Shown here piece after piece: positions 12,245-23,362 of a DNA stretch of 64,000 bases (position 1 is the first letter of the stretch; each line of letters begins with the position of its first letter). The notes beneath the pieces were generated by a model. It was not told the origin of the DNA and ran no database searches. It saw nothing but the letters and a program-made list of their open reading frames with translations. The DNA lies in the NCBI GenBank assembly GCA_963854735.1, contig OY978104.1, positions 1,116,001 through 1,180,000 on the forward strand, written 5' to 3'. This DNA comes from Marvania coccoides. Its lineage: Eukaryota; Chlorophyta; Trebouxiophyceae; Chlorellales; Chlorellaceae. Position numbers and translations under genes: made by a program.

Positions 12245-12942
12245 ATGGCTTCCACCATCAAGTGCATCCCAACTATTCAAATCTCTGCATCTGCAAAGCC
12301 CAACGGAACTACTACCTCCTCCAAGGTGCGCACCAACAAACTCTGCCAGCCATTACATGTACTGCGCCCACCTTTTGTAGCGATGGTAGAGTTCTCTCAC
12401 TAATTTCCCTTTCTCTACAGAAAGCCCCGTTGGCTGTGGTGAAGAAGCGCCTCGGCGTCCCTGCGCTAGTCGCAGGCCTTGCGGCAGCCCAGCTCTCGTT
12501 GTTCAGCCCAGGTATGTCATTTTCCCACAACCTCCTACAAAAACTGACAGTTTGCCAACGCTATCAAACCTCTAACCACCTATTTTTTTCCTTTATCCAC
12601 GCAGCCCCTGCCCTGGCCGATATCTACGCCTCCAACCCCGCCGTTGGCTCCCTGGCTGACACCATGGGAGTCATCACCGAGATCACAGACTCAGAGATCC
12701 CGCAGCTGGAGGCCCGCCTCGGCAAGCTGGCCTCAAACAGCGGGGAGGCCAGCCAGATGGTGGTGGCCGCCGCCGAGAAGAGCCTTGAGAGCATCGAGCG
12801 TGAGGCTGCCATGCTGGCAGAGTCTTCCATGGGCGATGGTACAAACGACGCTGACGGTTCCATTGCGGCAAAGGCGGCCGGCATTCTGGACCAGATCTCC
12901 TCCGTTAAATCCATGATGCGCGGGGTGAGCGGTATGCAGTGA
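12245..12942 (+). CDS. Small thylakoid-lumen protein, copy 2
   Basis: Exons 12245-12325, 12421-12511 and 12605-12942 encode 169 residues. Intron positions and phases are identical to copy 1. The transit region is three residues longer. The lumenal cleavage context PAPALA-DIYASNP is unchanged, and so is nearly all of the mature sequence apart from about a dozen substitutions and Met-Gln at the C-terminus. Because the copies differ little in the mature protein and splice sites, both look functional. Family unknown. Confidence 0.82.
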
Positions 12943-13520
12943 AACACCCCGTTTCAGAATCGTTTTTCGGTAACGAATTTTATAGGTGCCAGTCTGCTAC
13001 GGGGCCTTAGTTGCCCGTTTGTGCGGACTTTAAACCCTGTCATGTATGTATGTATGTATCATAGAATTGAAACAAAAATGTTATGCTTTAGTATATGGGT
13101 TCGGTTTCATGCACACACACTTTAACAATCCGAGCAACAGCCCAAATGAAAATTGTCTATTGTGAGATGAACGCACCCCACCCTTTTCAGTCTTCTTCCT
13201 TTCAATTTAATGAGGTGAATGTTTATTTTAATACTGGCTGGCCAAAAAATTATCCAACGGGCCATGTTGTAGTTTTTCTTTGGACATACACAATACAAAT
13301 AGTGATTCACATTGAAACGGCTATTGTACAACAGGGCATGAAGCTTCCACTGTGTAACCTAACTACTACTGATGAAAAACACGAACGAAAATAACATCAG
13401 ACGGTAAAAGTGAAAGTGAAATGCTTGCACAAATTGTTTCTAATGTACATGCAGAAATCGAAAACCTCTGCAGCTGAGATAGAGAGAAAGGCCAAAGAAA
13501 AAATCCAGGAGTACATTCCC

Positions 13521-15367
13521 TCATGCCACCTCCGCCAGCGCATGCTCCGCTCCCAGCGCAATTTTCGTCACTCCATGCAGCCCAGGCACCAGCACCGGCA
13601 GAGGACTGCCCAGCCCAGCCCAGCGAGAAGAAGGCGCGGCGGTGGTGGTGGCAGTCAGATCAGCAGCGTCATTTGAGAATGCCCAGTGGCCATGGCCCTC
13701 AACTGCTGCTTGCTCCAACGCTCCTGCAGCTGTGGCCTCAGACAGCACATCCCCCCATACCTGCAACAACAACGAAATGAATTTAACACAGGTCATTGTG
13801 TTGAAAAATGAAAAATTGAATTTGTTTATTTGAATTTCTTTCCAAGTGTACTCTGAAAGAGGACATTGCAAATTCAAAAGGAATTACTCACCCACAGCCT
13901 GCCTCCTCCTGAGATTGCGGCAGCGGCAGATCCCCCAGCCGCCACCGACTCGATGCCCTCGTCAGCCAGGGTCAGCACGCGCTGCGGCTGGAAGGGGGAG
14001 GCGCCTTTGGGGCGGGAAGAAGAGCCACCGGGCGCTGAGTGAACTGGCACGTTCCACACCGACGACCCGTCGGTTATAATGAGCTCCCGGTGGCCGGCAG
14101 CAATGGCGGTGATGAAAGGGAGGGCACTGAACTCAGCCAGCAGCGTGTTGCCCAGGGCACGCAGCGTGACGGTGCCGTGCATTTCTTTTTCCTCTTTTAA
14201 AATCGGAGTGCCTGTCACTGCCGCCACTGGGTGGTCCAGCCACAGCAGCACCCGCCCAGATACGGTCAGCGCAGCGAAGAAGCCGGCTCCAGCTGCCACG
14301 GCGGTGGCGCCGCCGCCTTCCACCACCGCACGCTGCAGCAGCGGGCAGGGGGGCAGGGGGCGCAGCAGGGCGGCATGGCGCTCCGAGGGCGGCGCGCGCA
14401 GCACCTGCGGCATCCCACCTTCGCTGGTCAGCACCACCGTGCCGCCGCTGACGCTGCATGACGCTACTGCCGTTATGTGAGGCTCAGGGGGGCCAGAAGG
14501 CATCGCGTCTGCCGCATTCAACCGCACGGGCACCGAGAAGCGGTGCGCCCCCGCGTCCCGTGACCCCAGCATGCCTGTCGTCCTAGCCGCTGACCAGTAT
14601 TCTGCCGCGCTTTCTTTCTCTTGTCTGCTGCGCAGGTCGCTGCTCAACATGTGGTTCACCATGTCCAGCTCCGTGCTGCGGCTGTGGTGGTCCACCAGCG
14701 GCACCAGTTGCCCAGGGGGGACCAGTGGCTCAGCTGGTGCCTCCGCTGCTGCTGCCGCTGCAAATGAAAAACCGCCGCCCGCCGCGGAATGACTCCCAAC
14801 GCCGCTGCCGCCGCGGGGACCCAAGCCAGGCCCGCCTCTGCTGCCGGCGCGCAGCATGCCACGTCCGTGCTGCGCCTGCTGCAACGCCATGTCCAGGGAA
14901 TTCGGCAGCAGAGCAACCTCGCTGCCAGCGTTACTCGTTTCTAGGTCTAGAAGCCCGCCGCTGCCGCTGGCGTCCGAAGAGGAGATGCCGCAGGCGTGCA
15001 GGGCGCCTGAATCGTCAAGAAATAGCGTGTGGTGCCGCCCTAACGCTGCTCCGATGAGGTGGGAGCGGCCTACTAAAGTTTCAACTCGGTGGGGGGTGTA
15101 GGAAGCATCGGGACGTCCCAGACCCAGCTGGCCTGCGGAGCCGCTGCCGAAAGCGTACGCCTCCCCGGCGGAGGTCACTGCGATGGAGTGGGAGCTGCCT
15201 GCCCCGAGGGCTGCGATGTCGGAGGAAGAGAGAATTTCTTGAGGGGCGAGGAGGACTGGGGTGTGAGAGGGCACGCCACACTGGCCATGGATATTTGATC
15301 CCCAAGCAACCACGGCGTATCCACGAGTCCCGCGAGCCCTTTTCAATGCCGAGAACACCGTGATCAT
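13521..15367 (-). CDS. RCC1-repeat (beta-propeller) protein
   Basis: Exons 15367-13892 and 13760-13521 encode 571 residues. RCC1 repeats are visible as AWGSNIHGQCG, IAALGAGSSHSIAVTSAGEAYAFGSGSAGQLGLG, GRHHTLFLDDSGALHACG, VAAGGSAAAAISGGGRLWVWGD and a final IALGAEHALAEV. Some blades are interrupted by Ala/Gly/Ser-rich inserts. Splicing GTGAGT to TTGCAG joins GGRLW to VWGD, completing a repeat across the junction. Such propellers serve as GEFs or scaffolds; nothing here identifies the partner. The last exon and most of the intron lie inside duplication copy 2. The N-terminus is short and could have an unseen upstream exon. Confidence 0.85.
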
Positions 15368-15612
15368 GACTATTTATAAACACCGCCAAGAAGGGATCAT
15401 TCCCGGTGACATCCAAAACGCTAAACTATAATTACAAATAAAAAAATTATTTACTGCGAACGACGCACTGTGCTCGATAAAAATGACGAAAACTTTGAAG
15501 TCCACAAAAAAAAAAAATGTGTAGTCCTGTTCTCGCTTCACCATCTCCCATTTTCAATCTATCCGGCTATCGTATACACTCTCGCAGAGATCACGTTCAA
15601 TCCCTAGGAAAA

Positions 15613-17034
15613 ATGGTTGTTGCCAGCGCAAAGATGATGGCTCCAGTTGTGGCTATGGCTGGCTCGATCAAGCCTGCTCGCGCTACCATGCAGAAAGCCG
15701 CTTTCTTCGGCAGCAGGGTGCCGGTACAGACTCCCCTGAAGGCGACCACGCTGCGCGCACGCGAGGCTGTGAAGGTCACAGCTCGTGCTTCTGCCACTGC
15801 CAAGGGGGGCCAGCTCCAGGTGAGGCGCCCTTCTTTCGGAGGAGACCCGCTTTGTGTTAAACTTGGAAAATACACGCAATGCACGGCGACATCAAGCCAA
15901 AAGAATGCATCTTTGTGACTCTCTCATCTTTTCCCCGCCCACAGGTTGACATTGAGAAGCCCCTGGGGCTGCAGCTGGAGCAGGGCGCCAACGGCCTGAA
16001 GGTGAAGTCCGCCTCTGGCAACGCCGCCAAGGCCGGCATTTCTTCTGGAGACACCGGTGAGAGAGGAAGCGAGCGCTTTTGAGCTGAATGAAATTTTCGA
16101 GACGGCGCAATGGCGATTTTAATATACTAAAATCGGCGTTTGTTTGATTCACTGCAGTCATCTATACATCGTCTTTCTTCGGCGACGAGCTTTGGCCCGC
16201 AGATAAGCTCGGTAAGAGAGAGCTGGAGATGAAAAAAAGAAAAGGAAAAAGGCACAGCAGCATTTCTCTCCTCCCTTTCTTCTCCCTAACTAAACGTGCA
16301 GTTCATAGCTGTGTCTCAAAAAGACTGCAAATGACTTAAAATTTCTCAGATATGTATATAATTCTCCAACCGTTGTTTAATTCCAATTTGTATAGGCTTC
16401 ACTCGCTCAGCCATTCAGGCTGCCCCCTCCCCCGTCACCATTGTGGTCGTCAAGGGAGAGAACACAACCGTGGACGTCAAGCGCCTCCCCAAGAAGCCCG
16501 CCCCTGCCCGCTTCGGCCGCAAGCTCACCGCTGCCCAGAAGGCCCGCGCCACGCACATCTGCATCGACTGCGGGTGAGTTTAATTTGAGAGTGTACAGTT
16601 CTTGGTTTACGCCTATGCAGCACATTACGAGCAGTAAATTTTTGTTTGCTTGACTGAATGGGGGGGCCAACCGCCTTTGCGGCTTAATCAAACTGAGTGG
16701 TCACTTTTCCCTTTCCCCCCTCCAGATACATCTACACCGAGGAGACCCCCTTCGCCTCGCTGCCCGCCAGCTACCGCTGCCCGCAGTGCAATGCCCCCAA
16801 GCGCCGCTTCACCGCCAAGTTTGATGCCGACACAGGTACGCTGCTGATTATTTTTCCCGTTCAATTCAAGGCTACATGAATGTCAACACGTTTGTTTGTT
16901 TATTATTAATAATATTATTATTTTTCGCTGCAGGCAAGATGCAGGGCGCTGGCCAGGACTTGGCCACCATTGCCACCGTGGTCGGTGGGCTGCTTGGTGT
17001 GGCCTTCCTGGCCTACATGGGCCTGAGCCTCTAA
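15613..17034 (+). CDS. ENH1: PDZ-rubredoxin membrane protein (ENH1/RBD1-like)
   Basis: Plastid rubredoxin; relatives act at the thylakoid membrane, and the RBD1 branch is needed for photosystem II accumulation. Exons are 15613-15819, 15945-16056, 16158-16211, 16396-16573, 16726-16835 and 16934-17034, giving 253 residues. Domain order is: plastid transit peptide about 1-65; PDZ-like domain about 70-165 ([28 protein letters not shown]); rubredoxin with CIDCGYIY and [11 protein letters not shown], so all four iron ligands are present; then one C-terminal membrane helix ([16 protein letters not shown]). The ATG at 15613 (aaaaATGg) is preferred over the in-frame ATG at 15517 for context and transit-peptide shape. 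Six exons in about 1.4 kb is the densest intron load in the window. Confidence 0.9.
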
Positions 17035-17458
17035 GCGCACGCTACCCCAATTTTGATAGAACATTGCCGCCGCCACCGCCGCAGCAGTGAAAGAAAAAAA
17101 GTGCTATTTTTCTTGAGATTCAATACTATTTTATTTTTCACCGATTTTTTTTATCGATTTGACATGAACAGAACAGAACACGCACGGCGCATGAAGAGCA
17201 TGGCATGCGGGCCTGCCTCCCATTTTTTTTCAAAACTGTAAAGAAAGGTTTCTTGTTTGCCTATTTCCCCTAGCTGGTTTAAAAGCTTCCAGCCGAATTG
17301 CTGCTGGAAATGCACAATTAATCATCAATTAAGCACCTAGCCTAGCCGCTCTGGGCTGTGGATGACTGAAAATAAATGATTAAGAGGGGACTGTATATTT
17401 TTTCATTCAAACAGCTCAAGTAGTACTCTCTTAGCTTGATCTGTAGGCAGTGACGGAG
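17035..17458. other. Spacer between two plus-strand genes
   Basis: 424 bp of AT-rich sequence. It contains a TGTAA at about 17237 that could serve as an algal poly(A) signal for the rubredoxin gene, and presumably the HPAT promoter. No gene seen. Confidence 0.4.
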
Positions 17459-19597
17459 ATGGCGCTTCCCACGCCAAGGGACGCGATGCCCATCTCTCGA
17501 CGTCGCTCCACCATTCTAATCTTGGCCATCGCAGTGACAGTGGTTTTCTCCTGGACCTCAGTGGGGGATCTCACCGAAATGCTGGAGATCAACGAGTTAC
17601 CAGGCGCTTCGCGCAGTTTGTCAGGCTCTGGCAAAGGTGGTGGGTCTTGCTGCTGCATGTGCTGGGGATTTTTTTCTCCAACTCCTTCAAAACCCATTCT
17701 TACAGCCAGCAGTGTAATGCCTGGCACCATTTTCTGACTGTTTTCTTTTCACATTTCTGCACTATTCAGGTCTCGGCGCAGCCATGAAGATCCGCAGCAT
17801 CGATGATGATGACGTTGACTTGTTGCTGGACAACGACGCCGGCGATAAAGCCGCAGCCGCAGCCGCTGCAGCCGCCGCGGAGGCTGCCAAGATATGCCCC
17901 GACTGCACGGTGATGAAGCAGACCGACTACTGGGGAGAAGCGCTGGTGAACGGGGTGTCTAATCAAAAGATGACGGCGTCGGAGTGCTGCAAGGCGTGCA
18001 CAGACTTTGAGCCCAAGGACGAGGACGACGTGGGATGCAACGGTGCGCGTATTTACCTCAAAACCCCCTCATTAAAATGCCATATTTTGCGATTTCTAGT
18101 TTCCCCCGTTAAGTATTCCAATTATTATCAACTAAATCCTAACTTTGAATCGTGTTTTTGTGTGCAGTGTGGGTGTTTTGCGCGGACAAGGACGTGTGCG
18201 AGTCCCACTTCGGGGAGTGCTGGTTGAAGCATCTCCCGCACCCCTCCGCCACCGCCCCCGCCAAAACCGGGCCCACCGTGGGATGGACCACCGGCATCAT
18301 GAAACCCCCTGGAGAAGACGCGGCAGTGGCAAACATAAAGCTCGGCGACGACCGTCGTTACCACGTTGTTATTTCCGCTCAAGGCCCCGCCACGCACTGG
18401 CAGTCCCGCGTGCACTACTACTGGTTTAAAAAGATCAAGAAGAAGTGCGAGACGCAGGAGCGGTGCGATATGGGCGGCTTCACACGGCTGTTGCACTCCG
18501 GGTCTGCTGACGAACTCATGAACGAGATCCCGACGTTTGTGGCGCAGCCGCTCCCGCCGGAGCACCCCAACCACGGCTACATCGTGCTCAACCGGCCCTG
18601 GGCGTTCCTGCAGTGGGTGCAGCAGGTCACCATCCCCGAAAAATACGTGTTAATGAGCGAGCCTGACCACGTTTGGCTGAAACCCATGCCAAACATCATG
18701 GTAGGGGAGCGTGCAGCAGCGTTCCCCTTCTTCTACATCGAACCCTCCAAGAAGGAGTACCTCCCAATCACCTCGAAGTTCACGGGGCCCATCTCTCGGC
18801 GCGAGGCGGAGCAGATTGCGCCCATCGGCAGCGCTCCGACGCTAATGTCGTGGGGCGACATGCAAAAGGTGATGCCGCTGTGGTACAACCTGTCGCTGGC
18901 CATCCACAACGACGCAGACGCGGTGAAAGCGTGGGGGTGGGTGCAAGAGATGTACGCGTTCACTATCGCAGCCTACAACGCCGGTCTTCGGGATATCGGC
19001 CTACACCTGAAAATGATGTCCCAGCCGCCGTTCGACACCACCATGGAGCCTTTCTACCTGCTGCACTACACCTACGGCATGGACTTCACCAAAGAGGGCG
19101 TGTTCACTCCTGGAAAGTTCGGAGAGTGGCGATTTGACAAGCGCACGTACGGCTCAAAGCCGCCGCCCAGGAGGCTCAAGTGGCCGCCGGCAGGGATGAA
19201 GAACGAGCTGGTGCGGCACCTGATTCTGTCCATTAACGAGGCCACCTCGGCCATTCCAGGGTGGGACCACTATGAGCAGACGGGGCAGGCGTCAGAAGTG
19301 TGGGATGGCGAAACCTTTTTGAACGTCAAAGTGAAAAAGAAAAAAGGCCAGGTGGAGGCAAAGACGGCCACCGAGGTCGCCGCTGAGGCTGCCACCGAGT
19401 CCGCCGCCGAGACCGCTGCTGCTGTTGACACTGATGCTGCGGTGGAAACCGCCCCCAAGCTCGTTGAAGGAGCAGCAGCAGCAGCAGCAGCAGCAGCACA
19501 ATTGGACGACAGCGTGGCAGAGAATCTTGGCGGAGGCGCTGTGGGAGGGATGGTGCGGCAAGATGCAGGAGAAGATGTGGCGGCGGCGCAGCAGTGA
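17459..19597 (+). CDS. HPAT: Hydroxyproline O-arabinosyltransferase with N-terminal PAN/apple-like region
   Basis: Golgi type II enzyme adding the first arabinose to hydroxyproline on secreted proteins. Exons 17459-17636, 17770-18042 and 18168-19597 give 626 residues. A signal anchor at about 16-32 (STILILAIAVTVVFSW) is followed by a Cys-rich region (about 95-175: ASECCKACTDF, CNVWVFCADKDVC, GECWLKHLP) resembling a PAN/apple module. The catalytic domain follows, with VLMSEPDHVWLKPMPN, FPFFYIEPSKKE, GWVQEMYAF and GEWRFDKRTYGSKPPPR, all diagnostic of plant HPATs. A tail of Ala/Glu/Thr repeats (about 520-600) is low-complexity. The first intron's donor (GTGGTG) is weak, but phase and the membrane anchor support it. 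Confidence 0.88.
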
Positions 19598-19834
19598 CCT
19601 CGACCTAAGAATTATTGATCGAGTAATCTTCATATTGAAGTTTTGAAAGAACTTCCTTGGCATTATCAATATATTTTTTATTATTATTGTTACGACATAT
19701 TGTTTTATTATGGGCAATACATTTTTTTTACATATCTAGAATACGTAGCTTTTGAACGCAACAGACGGACGGGGGCGAAAAGAAGGAAAAGACATGAAAA
19801 ACAATCATTGCCATGATGGCTAAATGAAATGCAC

Positions 19835-22800
19835 TCAAAGGAGGTCTTTTCCCAGCTTCTGAGACACCAGCGCCAGCGCCTGCTGGTGTAGTGGCTGCAG
19901 CTCTTTGTACTTTTCTTGGGCGGCTGCTGCTCTTGACGAGAGCTGCTCGCCCACTGACGCCACTGCCGCTGCCGCAGCCTCAGCCCCAGCCTGCTCCACC
20001 AGGGCGCTCTCAAGCTTAGGTGACTTGGCGATCTCAATCAACAGCACCAGGCACGCCTGCAGGCAGGCGAACGAGCACAGTTTCTTTTGATGCGATGGCG
20101 TTGCAGCAGCCAGCGCCGGAGGCAGCAGCTCCGTGGGTGCAGTGGCTACTACGTCGACTACCAGCTTCGCAGCAGCTTCCGCACTCATGGCGGACCCGTT
20201 TGCGGCGCAAGCACGCACAAACGCTGCCGCTGCAGCCGGCAGCGCGCCCTTCACTTCCCCACAGCCGGCCAGGAAAGCAGCAGCAGCAGCAGCATCTTCT
20301 CCCACTCCAGCTGCCAGCACTGCTGCTCGATAGAGGGATAGAAGGCCGTACAGGGGCCTCGCCGCTTCGGAACAATCTCCTTCCTCGCTTTCTTCTTTTT
20401 CCTGTGCCGCATTGGGAGCTGATGATTGCCAGACCCGCAGTAAGCCTGGGCCCAACGCAGTCACCACCTGCACAGTCGCTTCTGGGCCCACCGCGGAGAG
20501 TGCCGCCCTTACGCCAGCCCCTGCCACCGCCTCGTGTCGCCGCCACCCTTCAGCGGATTCTTCAGCTTCACGCTCCACGCCCGCCTGGCTGCGCCCAGAA
20601 ATGAGGGACAGCAGCACCCCCCAGAACGCGGCAGAGTCCGCTTCTTCCGCCTTGCTGGCTGCCACTTCAATCAGCCGCAGGCAGAGGTCCACAGGGTATG
20701 CCCCCGCTCCCAGAGCAATCAGTGCCGTTGTCTGCAGAATCGAGGCGTGGATTCCAGGCAGGTGGCACACCAGATCAACCGCCAGCCGCTGCGTAGACGG
20801 AGACACAGCTGCTAGGGGTCCCACCACGAATTTTTGTGCGGTAACTCCGCTTTTGTCGGATGATGTTTTTCCACTGCCGCTTTTCGGTTCTGCTGGGCGG
20901 AGGAAGCCAAAAAGGGGGGTCAGCTGCGGGGCCAGCCCCGACAGCGCGTCCCGCATTGGGTCGGTGCCAGTGGCAACGCCGTAGGCGGGGGCAAACCTCG
21001 CTGCGTTGAGCAGGAGACGAAGGGCGGTTGAAAAGGCGGCATCGGAAGGAGCAGCCACCGGCTGTAAATGAGAAGCAGGTGGCGGGTTTGGAGTTTGTTG
21101 GCTGTGCGCTCCGAGCTCCCAGAGGAACTTTGGCATCGCGGCAGCCCAGCGAGCGGCTTCCTCTGACGGAATCAGAGAAGGAGCGCCTGGGAGGGCAGGA
21201 GACGCCAACAGTGCGGCGAAAAAATCGAGGGCTTTGGCGCGCGGCGCGCTCTTCACCGGGCTGCGCTCCCACAGCGCCCAGGCGGCGGCCAGCAGCTCCA
21301 GCCGCCGCGGCTGCGGCAGCAGCGCCAGGCAGTCTGCCACAGCGCCCAGGGCTGCGCCGTACACCGCAGCAGGCACGCCGTCGCCCCCTCTACCGTGCTG
21401 CTTTTCCAACCGTCTCTTTTTCTTCCCCTTTTGAGGCTGTTTTTCTGTTTCAATTTCTTCCTCGGTCGCCTCTGGAGCGCATCTTGCTGCAGCAACGCCG
21501 CCGCTGGCCACCCCAGTAACGTCATCTTCTGCCGTCGGCAGCACTGCTGCCGTGGACATCACGCCTTGCAGCCAGTCCAGCAGCGCCGCCACCCATACAG
21601 CAGACGCATGCTGCTGCTGCTGCTGCTGCTGGCGCTGCTGCTGGTGACTACTGTACTGCTGGCCGTGCTGCGCTGCAATGGCCTGGGGCATAAAAGTCAC
21701 CAGCAGCTTCGCCGCAGCCACGTTCACCGCCATGAGCTCCTCCCGCACCCCTGCAGTTGGGGCCACTGCCGGCGCCGGTACTGGAAAGTACGAGACAATG
21801 CGATCCACCAGGGTCGCAGCAAAATTGCCAGACTTTCCAGCACCGCCGTATGATGCTGCCATCAAGGGCCCAGCCAGCTCCGGCCCCCACCGCTCCAGCA
21901 TGAGGTTGCAGCACTGCAGCACGGTGGCCGCCGCTTTGGCAGGGCCCAGTTCTGGGCGAGCACTCAGCTCTGCGGGGCAGCACTCCACCCAGGCATCGCC
22001 GAGCAGCTCCAGCACCCTGCGGGCTGCCCGCCCCTCCGGAGAGCTCTCCAGGGAAGCGGCGGCGCTCTCGTTCGTGCTGCCATCGTCGACCGCTGCTTCA
22101 GTGTAAGAAGGAAGAGCCGTGGCATTCGTGTTGGAAGACGGCGCGTTCCACCGACACCGCTGCCACGCCAGAACCGCTGTCTGCTGCTGCGAAGGCGTGG
22201 CGGGAGCCGCCGCCGCCGCTGCAGCAGGGCTGACAGCTTGCTGTTTCGCCGCCTTTTCCAAAAACGTTCGCAGCCCGCTCAGCACCGACTGCAGCGCCGC
22301 CAGGGACCCCGCTTTGAGCGACCCCCCTCGCGACGGCCTCGCCAGCGCGTCGGAGAAGTGCTGCAGCACTTGCGTGAGGTAGTTGGCTGCCACCAGATCA
22401 CCCCTCCAGTCCATCACCACTGCAAGCAAGCTCAGCGCGTCCCGCCGAATGGGCTCCGCCATGTGCGTCATCGCCGCGGTCACGTGGCCCATCAGAACCG
22501 GCACAAACGGCTGCAGGCCTTCAGCGCCGAGGGCCGGGAGGAGTGCGCGCTGCAGAAGGTCTCGCAGGGCGGCACGGCAGGTGGCATCTGGATCTGCTGC
22601 GCGCTCTGAAACGGTGGCGACCACCGCTGCAGCGTGGCGGCGGCCCTCCTCGGGCGCGGCCTGCAGCAGCTCGGTCAAGCCGCGGAGGGCATCCAGACGC
22701 ACGCGCTCGCTGTAGTGGCCGCACTGTCCCATAAGGTCCTACAACGGGGATTGAAACGCGCTTAAATTTTTGAAAATAACGATACAAATGGAGGAAGAAA

Positions 22801-23056
22801 TGACCAGCAAACGGCGGTGAAAGCGGAAACAAAACTTTGGCGCTTTGCATACCTTGAGTGTCAGGTTTCGCTGGGTGACGACCGCGCCAGTTTTGTCCAC
22901 GGTGATGCTCTGGTTGGGGAGGTTGATGGTGCGAGCGACGACGTTGGTGTCTGTGGCGTTTTGGGCCTGCGGCAGCTTTTTGCCGACCTTGAGCTTGGCT
23001 CGCTTGAAGTCCACGCCCACGCCCGCATTCTTCTTGCGCTTGAATCCCTTGGGCAT
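19835..23056 (-). CDS. IPI1: Pre-rRNA-processing protein IPI1 / TEX10
   Basis: Component of the Rix1-type complex that processes ITS2 and releases pre-60S particles. Exons 23056-22853 and 22738-19835 encode 1035 residues. The conserved N-terminus spans the splice: basic start MPKGFKRKKNAG, KLKVGKKLPQAQNATDTN, RTINLPNQS, TQRNLTLK then DLMGQCGHYSERVRLDALRGL, the classic IPI1 segment. HEAT-like helices follow (DPDATCRAALRDLLQRALLP, PIRRDALSLLAVVMDW). The rest is Ala/Gln/Ser-rich with a polyglutamine tract from a CTG run at about 21609. It is longer than yeast Ipi1 (about 330) and closer to animal TEX10 in length. Confidence 0.9.
21609..21634. repeat. CTG trinucleotide run in IPI1 coding sequence
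   Basis: About eight consecutive ctg units on the plus strand, read as a polyglutamine stretch on the minus strand within IPI1. A candidate length-polymorphic site. Confidence 0.75.
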
Positions 23057-23362
23057 TGCTGTGTAAGAGCTTGGCGACTGCTTGACGCCAGAGACTTCAA
23101 AATAAAGAGGCCTCGAAAAAAATAAATTGAAAAAAATAAATGGTGATGGAATGCGCGCTGCAGGGCCCGATAAAATGTATAAACGGTATTTACGCAAATT
23201 TAATAATTCAATACTATGCATGCAGCTGTCAGGAGCACGAACAGCTTTCTCCAAAAAAAAAACATTATTTTCCTGTCGACAGGAAAAACTGGGTTGCCAA
23301 ACACTCTCAATTTAAATTTCCAGTTGTTATTTTACAACCTGATCACAACGGTACTCAGGAGG
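23057..23362. promoter_or_regulatory. Divergent promoter, IPI1 / unknown gene
   Basis: 306 bp of AT-rich sequence between divergent start codons, presumably holding both promoters. No specific element was recognised. Confidence 0.5.

Larger units (their letters stand above)
12009..13865. repeat. Tandem duplication, copy 2
   Basis: Right copy, from gatcag (12009) to gaggaca (13865). It contains the second lumenal gene, its 3' flank, the last exon of the minus-strand RCC1-like gene (13760-13521) and most of that gene's only intron. The right breakpoint therefore lies inside the intron. Confidence 0.9.

Noticed and set aside
13040..13060. TATG tetranucleotide run as a possible functional repeat
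   Set aside because: About four units in the 3' flank of lumenal copy 2; an ordinary microsatellite.
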